A stretch of DNA of 22,136 bases from a bacterium (GTDB taxonomy: Bacteria; Planctomycetota; UBA11346): contig JAIFKN010000256.1 of the NCBI GenBank assembly GCA_020049615.1, positions 1 through 22,136 of the forward strand, written 5' to 3'. The notes beneath the pieces were generated by a model. That model had not been told where the DNA came from. It did no database searches and was given only the letters and a program-made list of their open reading frames with translations. Position numbers and translations under genes: made by a program. Positions 1 to 7,535 of the stretch are shown one piece after another; the stretch's first letter is position 1; every line of letters starts with the position of its first letter.

Positions 1-1
1 T

Positions 2-23
2 GAAAACCCGCCATCGATGGCGG
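2..23 (-). terminator. Rho-independent terminator of the mini-prepilin unit
   Basis: Positions 8-23 are a perfect 16-base palindrome (CCGCCATCGATGGCGG). Read on the minus strand it folds as a 6-bp GC-rich stem with a TCGA loop, followed directly by GTTTTCA. The T-run exists only in the minus direction, so this is a terminator for minus-strand transcription. It lies about 40 bases past the stop of the short prepilin-like gene at 64-174. Confidence 0.65.
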
Positions 24-63
24 CGTTCGTATGCGGCAAATGCATGTCAACACTATTCTTACA

Positions 64-174
64 TCAACGTCTTAAGTCAGGTGCCATTGGCAGGATGGCG
101 GAGAGCACGGCGATGATGCCGAGTACCACGATCAACTCGATCAGGGTGAATCCGGATCTGCGAGGATGACGCAT
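64..174 (-). CDS. 36-residue mini-prepilin: type IV pilin-like N-terminal signal and helix only
   Basis: The minus-strand frame starts with ATG at 174 and stops with TGA at 64-66. It encodes a basic leader (MRHPRRSG), a canonical prepilin cleavage site G^FTLIE with Glu at +5, a hydrophobic helix (LIVVLGIIAVLSAIL), then PMAPDLRR and stop. Prepilins and pseudopilins normally continue for 100-250 residues as a globular domain, which is absent here. The gene is nevertheless fully equipped: AGGAGG at 179-184 lies 4 bases before the ATG, a near-consensus promoter is at 213-240 and a terminator is at 2-23. It is either a deletion remnant of a secreted prepilin-type protein or a genuine small membrane peptide processed by prepilin peptidase. 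The frame, signal and RBS are directly visible; function is unknown. It is divergent from the glycosidase at 384. Confidence 0.7.
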   Translation of the reverse strand: MRHPRRSGFTLIELIVVLGIIAVLSAILPMAPDLRR

Positions 175-212
175 AAGGCCTCCTATGCACAATGGCAGCC
201 TGTCTCAGCCTT

Positions 213-240
213 ATTATACGTGACGGGGTTCGAATCACAA
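213..240 (-). promoter_or_regulatory. Sigma70-type promoter of the mini-prepilin gene
   Basis: On the minus strand there is a TTGTGA -35 element (235-240), a 16-base spacer and a perfect TATAAT -10 element (213-218). Transcription would begin near 205, about 30 bases before the ATG at 174, with the AGGAGG in between. In such GC-rich DNA a perfect TATAAT at this position is unlikely by chance, though it is not proven. Confidence 0.6.
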
Positions 241-261
241 TGCGGATCGATCCATCATTGT
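237..261. promoter_or_regulatory. Nested dyad overlapping the mini-prepilin -35: operator or plus-strand terminator/attenuator
   Basis: ACAATG (237-242) is mirrored by CATTGT (256-261). Between them lies the perfect palindrome GGATCGATCC (244-253), nearly concentric. The left arm overlaps the -35 box of the minus-strand promoter, so it could be a repressor site between divergent units. On the plus strand the structure is followed by CGTTTTTAT, so it could also be a weak intrinsic terminator or leader attenuator before the glycosidase at 384. The sequence does not decide between these. Confidence 0.4.
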
Positions 262-383
262 CGTTTTTATCCGGTCCACAGCAGTCCCAGGCAGGCTGTT
301 GACCGCAGGATGGCGCGGTCGGAACTCCTCAATGCCGCAACGGCCACTGGCATCGATGTTCTGGGCCTCACGCTCTGCGCATC

Positions 384-2678
384 ATGCGCGTTATCTTCGC
401 AGGTTCCGCCTTCCCCGAGGATCCCGGTTCCGGGCATGGCTGGGAGGAGAGCTTGGGTTGGCCAGCCGGCTGGGTCGCTCCAGCCGCATCGGTGGGTGTT
501 CCATGCGTGCTGGACTGGCGACTCGAATTCCACCTGCCAACCGCCCGCACTCTGCGACTGCACGTCAGCGCCGATGAGCGCTATCTGCTGCGGATCGACG
601 GGCGGGCGATGGGAGAGGGGCCGGAACGCTGCGACCTGGCACGTTGGTCCTACGAAACCTACGATGTGCAGTTGGGCCCCGGCCCGCATCGCCTGGAGGC
701 GAGGACGTGGAACGCCACGCCCCACGCCCCCTGGGCGCAGAGCACGCTTGGACCGGCCCTGCTGGTCGCGCCTGGTGCCGCGGCGGATGTCCATCTCGTC
801 GCGACCGGGCATGCGCCTTGGCAGGTTCGGCCCGCTGCCGGCCTCGCGCTCGTCCGTGCCGACGTCGGCAGCGGCTTCGGCGGCGGCGCGGCCGAAGCGG
901 TGGACTTGCGCGCGGCGGAGGCCGCCTGGGGCGCCGTCCGCCTGACCGCCTCTGCCCACGAGGGCTTCCGGCTGTACAGCACCCGCCCAGACCGCCTCCT
1001 GCGTCCAGCCCTGCTGCCATCGCAGCAGCACGAACCGCTCACCTGGCGGATCGTGCATGCCGATCAGGCCGGACTCGACGAACGCTGCGTCGCAGGCCAC
1101 TCCCCGCCCGCGCTGCCGCTGCGGGTCGATCCAGGGCGGAGGATGCGCCTGGTGGTCGATCTCGGATGCTACGCCTGCCATCGTCCCGAACTGGAGGTGG
1201 CGGGGGATGGCACGGTGCGCGTGCGCTACCTCGAGGCTGCCTGCGCCGATCCGGTGCATCCGCTCGACAGCAAAGGGCGACGCGACACGGTCTCCGGCCT
1301 CTTCCTGCGCGGCATGACCGACACGGTCCAGGCCGGGTCGGCCCCGACGGCATGGAGTCCCATGTGGTGGCGGGCCGGGCGTTTCGTCGCCATCGAACTG
1401 CAGGCGGGGGCCGGTGCGCTGGCGCTTCTGCAGCTGGGGTTCGCTTCCACCGGCTATCCGCTGCCGATCGAGGCCCGCTGGCCCGACGACGCGGTCGCCC
1501 AGGCCTGTCTGCGCACCTTGCGCAGGTGCATGCACGAGACCTTCGTCGACTGCCCGTACTATGAGCAGTTGCAATATGTCGGCGACACCCGCATCCAGGC
1601 CCTGCTCACCCATGCACTGTCGCGCGACGTCCGGCCTGCGGTCGCCGCTCTGCGCCACTTCGCCGCCAGTGCGCTGAACCCGCTCTGCCATCCGACCAGC
1701 AATCATCCGGCGGCGGGTGGTCAGATCATCCCGCCCTTCGCCCTGATCGTCATCGGCATGGCGCACGATCTGCTGCGTTGGCGCGGCTGCCTCGCAGAGC
1801 TGCGACGCCTGATGCCGGTGCTGCGACGGACCATGGAGGTGCTGCTGGTGCGCGATGCAGCCGGCCTGCCGGTTGCGCCGCCGGGTTGGAACTTCTTCGA
1901 CGGTGAACACGACCTGCATCGCGATGGCGTTCCACCTGGCTGCCAGGCCGGCGGGAATGGCGCCTGCTGGGGCTGGCTCGTGGTGCTGGCCTGCGGCTGG
2001 CTGGCCGATCTGGAGACGGCCCTGGCCGAGAGCGAACTGTCCGCTCGCTGGCGCCGTCTCGCGGTGGAACTGGCGCAGGCCGTACACACGGCGACCTGGG
2101 ACGGCGCCGGGTGGCGATTCGCACCGGGGCATGCGGAACGCTCGCCGCATGCCGCCGTCCTCGCCTTGCTGGCACACGCTGCCCCATCTGCCGATCTCGC
2201 GCGTGGTGCCGAGGCGTTGTTCGCGGATCCGGCGCAGATGCGCTTCGGCATCATGTTCAGCCATTATCTCTTCGAGGTCGCAGCCGAGCGGGGCTGCCTC
2301 GACGCGGTGCGACCGCTGTGGCGGCGCTGGGAGGCCAGCCTCGCTGATGGCTTCACCACCACCCCGGAGAGCTGGGGTCGGACCCGCAGCGACTGCCATG
2401 CCTGGGGAGCGCATCCGCTGTTCTGGCGCCTGGCCGGCGTGGCCGGCATCCGTCCTGCGGCCGATGCCTTCGCCCGGGTCCTGATCGCCCCGCAACTAGC
2501 CGAGGGGGAATCGATATCGGTGGCCATGCCGCATCCGGAGGGGGGCGAGATCTCGGTCGAACTGTGCTGCCAGGGTGGCAGGCTGTCAGGTCGGGTGCAT
2601 TCCCCAGTCCCAGGCATCCTGCGTTGGCAGGGCGAAGACATGCGATTGATGGCAGGCGGCCAGCAGGTCCTGCCTTAG
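384..2678 (+). CDS. GH78-like alpha-L-rhamnosidase (six-hairpin glycosidase)
   Basis: The 764-residue protein should release terminal alpha-L-rhamnose from glycans or glycosides. N-terminal beta domains (about 1-360) are followed by an (alpha/alpha)6 catalytic domain (about 365-690) and a C-terminal beta domain. The GH78 hallmark is DCPYYEQLQYVGDTR at 389-403, which carries acidic residues of the active-site cluster. TPESWG (660-665) followed by a CHAWG motif is the typical later acidic and aromatic stretch. No signal peptide is seen, so it is probably cytoplasmic unless the start is wrong. ATG 384 is the first standard start after an in-frame stop at 300-302. It has no recognisable Shine-Dalgarno, so the start is uncertain. 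A DinB-like gene follows 51 bases later. The family call is strong; substrate specificity cannot be read. Confidence 0.85.
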   Translation: MRVIFAGSAFPEDPGSGHGWEESLGWPAGWVAPAASVGVPCVLDWRLEFHLPTARTLRLHVSADERYLLRIDGRAMGEGPERCDLARWSYETYDVQLGPGPHRLEARTWNATPHAPWAQSTLGPALLVAPGAAADVHLVATGHAPWQVRPAAGLALVRADVGSGFGGGAAEAVDLRAAEAAWGAVRLTASAHEGFRLYSTRPDRLLRPALLPSQQHEPLTWRIVHADQAGLDERCVAGHSPPALPLRVDPGRRMRLVVDLGCYACHRPELEVAGDGTVRVRYLEAACADPVHPLDSKGRRDTVSGLFLRGMTDTVQAGSAPTAWSPMWWRAGRFVAIELQAGAGALALLQLGFASTGYPLPIEARWPDDAVAQACLRTLRRCMHETFVDCPYYEQLQYVGDTRIQALLTHALSRDVRPAVAALRHFAASALNPLCHPTSNHPAAGGQIIPPFALIVIGMAHDLLRWRGCLAELRRLMPVLRRTMEVLLVRDAAGLPVAPPGWNFFDGEHDLHRDGVPPGCQAGGNGACWGWLVVLACGWLADLETALAESELSARWRRLAVELAQAVHTATWDGAGWRFAPGHAERSPHAAVLALLAHAAPSADLARGAEALFADPAQMRFGIMFSHYLFEVAAERGCLDAVRPLWRRWEASLADGFTTTPESWGRTRSDCHAWGAHPLFWRLAGVAGIRPAADAFARVLIAPQLAEGESISVAMPHPEGGEISVELCCQGGRLSGRVHSPVPGILRWQGEDMRLMAGGQQVLP

Positions 2679-2729
2679 GCGGCTTGCACCCGTTGGCGGC
2701 ACGTTAGAGGAGTCGTCCAGGAGAGCGCC

Positions 2730-3200
2730 ATGGCCGACCATCCTTTCGCTTCCAGCCTTGCCATGCACAAGGAGTTCTTCCTCCGCAGCATCGCCTGCTT
2801 CCGTCCCGCGGATGCGGGTTTCGCCCCGGCCGAGGGCATGTTCACCGTCGCCGGTCAGATCGCCCATGCCGCCCTGACGGTCGACTGGTTCGTGGCCGGC
2901 GCGTTCTGCCCCGCTGGCTTCGACCATGATTTCGCCGCGCACGAGGCTGCGGCGCGCCGTGTGACCGCGCTGGATCAGGCGGTCAGCCGCTTCTCGGCCT
3001 CCTACGACGCTGCCAGCGCCCGCTTCGCGGCGACCAGCATGGCCGAACTGCAGATTCCGATCGCCGCAGGTCCGATCATGGGTGGCGCGCCCCGCCTGGC
3101 CGTGGTCGAGGCGATGGCCGATCACACCGCCCATCATCGCGGTGCGCTGACCGTCTACGCCCGCCTGCTCGGCCTCAAGCCGGCGATGCCCTACGCCTGA
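2730..3200 (+). CDS. DinB-family (DinB_2-like) four-helix metal-binding protein
   Basis: This 156-residue protein has the DinB/YfiT-like fold, which binds a divalent metal through three histidines. The likely ligands are His46 (GQIAHA), His132 and His136 (DHTAHHRG). The ending TVYARLLGLKP followed by MPYA is the usual close of this family. Members are thiol-dependent S-transferases or are uncharacterised; several are stress induced. An AGGAG lies 7 bases before the ATG, supporting the start. It sits 51 bases downstream of the GH78 gene on the same strand and is likely co-transcribed, though no functional link to glycan use is obvious. It converges with the beta-mannosidase 38 bases later, with no strong terminator seen between them. 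The precise reaction is unknown. Confidence 0.85.
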   Translation: MADHPFASSLAMHKEFFLRSIACFRPADAGFAPAEGMFTVAGQIAHAALTVDWFVAGAFCPAGFDHDFAAHEAAARRVTALDQAVSRFSASYDAASARFAATSMAELQIPIAAGPIMGGAPRLAVVEAMADHTAHHRGALTVYARLLGLKPAMPYA

Positions 3201-3238
3201 ACCGAGCCCGGACGAACCGGAGATTTCGACTCGTAGTG

Positions 3239-5821
3239 CTACAGGGTGAGGTCGGCCCGAGGCGGCAGCGCGCGGCGCGTCCCCATGTCGGCCACCACCC
3301 AGAGGTGGTGCGGCATCGCACCGTGGGCGATGCGGAAACAGCGCGATTCGCCTGGCAGCAGGTCGAGGTAGTTGTCGTCCCACACGGCAGGGTGTTCGAG
3401 GGACTCCAGGCCGACGCGCACCCGCCAGGCGCTGGCAGCGATCTCGACGCGATCGTCGAGGCGACGCACATGCAGCGTTCCGGACTTGGGATGGACCAGC
3501 CGTCGGCCACCTGGCGCCTCGGTCGCGTCGTTGAGCAGGCAGAGGTAGCGGACATCCCGTTCGATGCCGTCCGCATGCGTGGCGGTGGCCACCAGGGCAT
3601 GCGTCGTGCGGTCGAGGCCGGACGGCAGTTCGAGCCGGGCCGGGGTCGACGCCGCGGGGCCGGACAGACTGAAGGCGCCGCGGCTGCTGGCCACGACCGC
3701 TCCGTCAGCGATGCGGCGCAACTCGAGGACGGCTTCGCCGCGGCTGTCGCCCGACCGGTCGCGCGCGACGTGGGCCTCGAAGACGCGCTGCTCGGGCCCG
3801 GTCGGCTCGATGCCGACCACCAGCGGACGGAAGGCCCGCCTGCATTCGTAGTAGGCCTGCTTCGGGCGGCGATACCAGTCGACCAGCGCCCAGCACACCG
3901 ATGGCCAGGTGCTGGTGTAGTTCCACACCACCACGCCGCCGGTGAAGGCGATGTTGCGGCGGTAGTGCCGGACGTAGCGGCCGATGGTGTCGGCCTGGAA
4001 GGCCTGGGTGGTGGCGATGATCGCGTCGAGATTGCCCAGGGGTCCGAAGGCACCGGCCCGGCCGAACAGCTTCTCGAACTGGGCTCCGTGCCGGGCGAGC
4101 AGCAGGCCAGGACTCATGCCCTGGGGCTTGGAGACGGCGCCCGGGGTGAAGGTCTCGTCAGGGTGGATGAAGCTCTCGATCGACTCGCGCTGCGGGAACG
4201 ACTGGGCACCGAATTCGCTGTTGAAGCGCGCCTGGTCGGGGATGTGGTCGGTGCGGTTCCAGCCGAACCAGACATCCCAGTTGTGGCGGTCGCCCTCCCC
4301 GTCGCTGTCCGGATGCACCTCCATGCTCTCGCTGGCCGGCGAGCCCGGCCACCAGGCCCGCTGCGGATCGAGTTCCGCGAGCACCGCGGGGATCACCTCG
4401 TAGTAGATCGGGTGGCGTCGCCACCACAGCGGTTCACCGTTCTTCATCTGGCTGGCGGCAAGGACCTCGTTCTCGTTGTTGCCGCACCACAGCGCGATGC
4501 AGGTCCGCGAACGCAGGCGGCTGACGATGTCGGTTACCTCGGCGCGGACCTCGGCGAGGAACTCCGGGGTGCGCGGATAGACGCCGCAGGCGAAGAAGAA
4601 GTCATGCCAGATGATCAGTCCGAGTTCGTCGCAGGCATCGTAGAACGACGGCTGCTCGACGATGCCGCCGCCCCAGATGCGGATGCAGTTCACGCCGCCA
4701 GCCTGCAGCAATCCAAGGTAGTCACGGTGCTGCTGCGCCGTCGTCCGGGGGTGCATGAAATCGATCGGCAGCCAGTTGTCGCCCTTGGCCCACAGGCGGT
4801 GGCCGTTGATGGCGAAGCGGAAGACCTTGCCGTTGGGGCTGGCCGGATCGCGTCGCTCGAGTTCGATGCGGCGGAAGCCGACGCGCTGCGTGGCGCTGTG
4901 CACGAGGCGGTCGCCCGCATGCACGCGCACCTCGACGAGGTGCAGGGCCGGTTCGCCCAGCTCGCGCGGGAACCAGTAGGCGACATCCGCGGGTTCGGCG
5001 CGCAGCTCCACCGTGCTGCGGCTGCCGGCGGCGAGCCGCACCGGGCAGGTCGCCACGACGGTCCCGTCCAGCAGGAGCTCCGCTCTGCCTTCCAGGTCCA
5101 TCGTCGCCTGCAGCGGCAGCGACGCCTGCAGGCGGCCAGGTCCGCGCCCGGGGCAGGGCGAGGTCGCGGCGGGTGACGCCTGCAGGTGCAGGTCGCCGCC
5201 CCAGGCCCCGTCGCTGAACTCCAGGCGGATCGGGGCGAGGATGCCGGCCAGCGGGGTCCGGCTCGCCCAGTCCCAGCCGAACGACATCTGCGAGCGCCGG
5301 ACCCACAGACGCTCCCACGGATCGTTCCAGTACGGCAGCCGCTCGCCGGCGCGGCGCACCGTCCCGGGCCAGCTGGCCTCGAAGGAGATGGTCAGGATGT
5401 TGTCGCCGGCACGCAGCCGGCCGCCGAGATCGACGATGAGCCGCCTGAACTGGTTGCTGTGCTCGGCGATGATCTCGCCATTGAGCCTGAGTTCCGCGAA
5501 CACATCGAGGGAGTCGCAGACCAGCCGGCAGGGCCTGGCGAGGTCGGCTTCCCCGATGGCGATGGTCGTACGGTAGACCCAGTCGCGCTCCTCGATCCAG
5601 CGGCAGGCCATGACCTGGTCGCCGTGGTAGGGATCGGCGATCCGGCCCTGCGCCAGCAGATCCTGCGTCACGACGCCAGGGACGGTCGCGGCGAGCCAGC
5701 CGGCCGGACTGTGGTCGGGGGTGGCGGCGTGCGCGGCTCGCAGCGGTCCGTGCCGGTGGGCGGTGTCGAAGATGAGCCAGGGCTGGCCGGCGGCGGTGGC
5801 GAGATCGCGCGTGGTGGTCAT
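3239..5821 (-). CDS. GH2 beta-mannosidase
   Basis: This 860-residue GH2-family exo-enzyme should remove terminal beta-linked mannose from oligosaccharides. The order is a jelly-roll sugar-binding domain (about 10-205), an immunoglobulin-like domain (205-320), a TIM barrel (about 325-620) and C-terminal beta domains. Visible motifs are DPYHGDQ and ERDWVYR near the N-terminus, and FGWDWASRTP at 181-190. The acid/base is Glu450 in WCGNNENE, and the nucleophile is Glu536 in FNSEFGAQS. Length is typical of the family, and no signal peptide is seen. The frame stays open upstream to 6049, but that part overlaps the divergent AraC gene and does not resemble GH2, so ATG 5821 was chosen; its Shine-Dalgarno is weak. 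The neighbouring AraC-family gene is the obvious candidate regulator. GH2 beta-galactosidase or glucuronidase is less likely because of the NNENE and SEFGAQS motifs. Confidence 0.9.
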   Translation of the reverse strand: MTTTRDLATAAGQPWLIFDTAHRHGPLRAAHAATPDHSPAGWLAATVPGVVTQDLLAQGRIADPYHGDQVMACRWIEERDWVYRTTIAIGEADLARPCRLVCDSLDVFAELRLNGEIIAEHSNQFRRLIVDLGGRLRAGDNILTISFEASWPGTVRRAGERLPYWNDPWERLWVRRSQMSFGWDWASRTPLAGILAPIRLEFSDGAWGGDLHLQASPAATSPCPGRGPGRLQASLPLQATMDLEGRAELLLDGTVVATCPVRLAAGSRSTVELRAEPADVAYWFPRELGEPALHLVEVRVHAGDRLVHSATQRVGFRRIELERRDPASPNGKVFRFAINGHRLWAKGDNWLPIDFMHPRTTAQQHRDYLGLLQAGGVNCIRIWGGGIVEQPSFYDACDELGLIIWHDFFFACGVYPRTPEFLAEVRAEVTDIVSRLRSRTCIALWCGNNENEVLAASQMKNGEPLWWRRHPIYYEVIPAVLAELDPQRAWWPGSPASESMEVHPDSDGEGDRHNWDVWFGWNRTDHIPDQARFNSEFGAQSFPQRESIESFIHPDETFTPGAVSKPQGMSPGLLLARHGAQFEKLFGRAGAFGPLGNLDAIIATTQAFQADTIGRYVRHYRRNIAFTGGVVVWNYTSTWPSVCWALVDWYRRPKQAYYECRRAFRPLVVGIEPTGPEQRVFEAHVARDRSGDSRGEAVLELRRIADGAVVASSRGAFSLSGPAASTPARLELPSGLDRTTHALVATATHADGIERDVRYLCLLNDATEAPGGRRLVHPKSGTLHVRRLDDRVEIAASAWRVRVGLESLEHPAVWDDNYLDLLPGESRCFRIAHGAMPHHLWVVADMGTRRALPPRADLTL

Positions 5822-5871
5822 GGCCGCACGGTATCCGTCTGCAGGCTTGCGTCTTCCCCGGAGGTGATGCA

Positions 5872-5883
5872 ATTGTTGACAAT
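5872..5883. promoter_or_regulatory. Small inverted repeat in the mannosidase/AraC divergent region
   Basis: ATTGT-TG-ACAAT is a perfect 5-bp inverted repeat with a 2-base centre. It is AT-rich in otherwise GC-rich DNA and overlaps the candidate starts of the AraC-family gene, about 50 bases upstream of the mannosidase ATG. It could be an operator. The TTGACA inside it has no -10 partner at a proper spacing on the plus strand. Confidence 0.25.
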
Positions 5884-6754
5884 GGGTGATGCGCCGCGAC
5901 CAGTCGACCGCCTTCGCTACGGTGTCCATGGGGTCAGCGGACCGGTGTCGATAGCGATCCACGCGGTCGCTGAAGGAGGCGGCTTCGCCCTGCATCGACA
6001 CGTTGATTTCTCCGAACTCTTCTGGGTCTCGTCGGGACGCGTCCTGCATACCTGGCGGGGCTGCGGGTCGCAGCTCGGTCCGGGCAGCCTCCAGTTCATA
6101 TCATGTGACGACCAGCACTCCCTGGTGGCCGCGTCTGGACCGTTCCGCATCGTCAACGTCGCCATCAGCCGGTCGCAGGCCGAGCGCTGGCGCAGGCAGC
6201 GGGTGTTCGGGCCGCGGTGGCCTTGGAGCCTGCGCGGACCGCTGCAGCTCGACCCGCGACAACTCGCGCACCTCGAGCAGCAGGTCGCCGCCATGCCGCC
6301 CGATCCCGACGCTGCCGACCGGCTCTGGCTGGTCGCCGGGGTTGTGCGCGAGGCCCGGGCGGCGCAGCAGCAGCGATCGGCTCCCGGGCATGGGCCACCT
6401 CCTGCCTGGCTGGAAGCGGCCCTGGCGCGCTGGCGTTCGGGCGATCCGACCGATGGGGTGCCTCGGCTTGCGCGGTTGGCTGGCCGCAGTCGGGAGCATG
6501 TCGCCCGCACCGTGCGGCGTCACTACGCCGTCAGCGCTTCGTTCCTGCTGAACCGGCTGCGCTGCGAGCGGGCTTCCGAGGCGCTGCGTTCGGGCGATGG
6601 CCCTATCGTGGACATCGCCATCGAGGTCGGATTCTCGGCCCTGGGACATTTCTACCGTTGCTTCCGACAGGCGTACGGCACCACACCACGTCGCTATCGT
6701 GCCGGGTTCCGTGGCGTCATCGGGATCCCGTCGAACGGATTGGACCGCATATGA
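5873..6754 (+). CDS. AraC-family transcriptional regulator
   Basis: The protein is about 293 residues with an N-terminal cupin-like ligand-sensing half (FALHRHVDFSELFWVSSG, GPGSLQF) and a C-terminal double helix-turn-helix. The second HTH contains IVDIAIEVGFSALGHFYRCF followed by the YGTTPRRYR signature of AraC/XylS proteins. Such regulators usually sense a sugar and activate nearby catabolic genes; the divergent beta-mannosidase is the likely target. The start is ambiguous. GGAGGTGAT at 5860-5868 is a near-perfect anti-Shine-Dalgarno match but overlaps ATG 5867. It is best spaced for TTG 5873, while ATG 5882 is a more distant alternative. The ZIP transporter gene begins 13 bases after the stop, suggesting an operon. 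Confidence 0.85.
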   Translation: MLTMGDAPRPVDRLRYGVHGVSGPVSIAIHAVAEGGGFALHRHVDFSELFWVSSGRVLHTWRGCGSQLGPGSLQFISCDDQHSLVAASGPFRIVNVAISRSQAERWRRQRVFGPRWPWSLRGPLQLDPRQLAHLEQQVAAMPPDPDAADRLWLVAGVVREARAAQQQRSAPGHGPPPAWLEAALARWRSGDPTDGVPRLARLAGRSREHVARTVRRHYAVSASFLLNRLRCERASEALRSGDGPIVDIAIEVGFSALGHFYRCFRQAYGTTPRRYRAGFRGVIGIPSNGLDRI

Positions 6755-6767
6755 CCAAGGAATCGAC

Positions 6768-7532
6768 ATGCTCCTGATCGGCGGCGGTCTGCTCTGGTCC
6801 TGGGCCGGCTCGTGCCTCGGCTCCTTCGCCGCCTGGCTGCCGATGCGGCCGAGACCTGCGGTGCAGGCAGCCGCCCTTGGTCTGGCCGCCGGGGTGATGC
6901 TGGCGGCGGCCCTGCTCGGACTGGTGCCGGACGCCCTGGCGCAGGCCGGCAGCGGACGGGCATGGGTGGTGTGGCTCGGCTTCCTCCTCGGTCTTGGGCT
7001 GATCGCCGTGCTCGACCGGCTGCTGCCGCACCAGCATCCGGGTTCCGACGGGCCTGATCACGCCGTTGCCGGCCAGGGCGTCTCGCGCAGCGCGGCGCAG
7101 CTCATCGCCCTGGCGCTGATCCTGCACAACATCCCAGAAGGCATGGCGGTCGGTGCTGCGACAGCTGCGGGCGAGTCCAGCCCTTCCGGGGTGGCGGTGA
7201 TCACCGCTCTGGCGCTGCACAACGTGATCGAGGGTCTGCTGGTCACCGTGCCGCTGGTGCTGGCAGGGATGCGGCGCTGGACTGCTTTCCTGCTCGGCCA
7301 GGCCGCCGGGTTGATCGAGGTGGCGGCTGGCGCGGCGGCAGCGGCCTGGCTGGAGCAGGGATCGACGGCCATCCCGGTCTCCCTCGCCGCGGCAGGCGGG
7401 GCGATGGTGTTCATCTCCTTCGAGGAGCTCCTGCCGGAATCCCTGCGCTGCCACGGCGGGAATGCCGGACCGGTCGGCGCGGTGCTGGGCGTCGGCGGCA
7501 TGATCGTCCTCGGCAGCCTGCTGGCGCCCTGA
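6768..7532 (+). CDS. ZIP-family divalent metal transporter
   Basis: This 254-residue inner-membrane protein of the ZIP (ZupT-like) family takes up zinc or other divalent cations. About eight hydrophobic segments are visible. The family signature HNIPEG is at 120-125 in the fourth segment. A second metal motif, HNVIEG at 151-156 in the next segment, replaces the more common QNFPEG/HNxPEG form. A short polar, histidine-containing loop (DRLLPHQHPGSDGPDH, 83-98) is a reduced version of the His-rich cytoplasmic loop. FEELLPES (218-225) near the end is also typical. ATG 6768 has AAGGA 6 bases upstream; the open frame before it is only the shadow of the AraC gene. It follows that gene by 13 bases. 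Its stop lies 3 bases from the stop of the convergent lipoprotein gene. Metal specificity cannot be read. Confidence 0.88.
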   Translation: MLLIGGGLLWSWAGSCLGSFAAWLPMRPRPAVQAAALGLAAGVMLAAALLGLVPDALAQAGSGRAWVVWLGFLLGLGLIAVLDRLLPHQHPGSDGPDHAVAGQGVSRSAAQLIALALILHNIPEGMAVGAATAAGESSPSGVAVITALALHNVIEGLLVTVPLVLAGMRRWTAFLLGQAAGLIEVAAGAAAAAWLEQGSTAIPVSLAAAGGAMVFISFEELLPESLRCHGGNAGPVGAVLGVGGMIVLGSLLAP

Positions 7533-7535
7533 GGG

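Noticed and set aside
267..2495. Long minus-strand open frame opposite the first GH78-like gene
   Set aside because: It lacks any recognisable domain, is Gln/Arg/Gly-rich as expected of a GC-rich antisense frame, and fully overlaps a gene with clear GH78 motifs.
3201..3238. Terminator between convergent DinB and beta-mannosidase genes
   Set aside because: Only a 4-bp CCGG self-complementary pairing is present and there is no T-run.
3236..5176. 646-codon plus-strand open frame
   Set aside because: It is the antisense of the GH2 beta-mannosidase, whose catalytic motifs are intact; no domain is seen on the plus strand.
5876..5881. TTGACA as a -35 element for the AraC-family gene
   Set aside because: No -10-like sequence occurs 16-18 bases downstream, and it lies at or inside the start of the coding region.
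5822..6049. Upstream extension of the beta-mannosidase
   Set aside because: The 76 extra residues overlap the AraC-family coding region and do not resemble any GH2 N-terminus.
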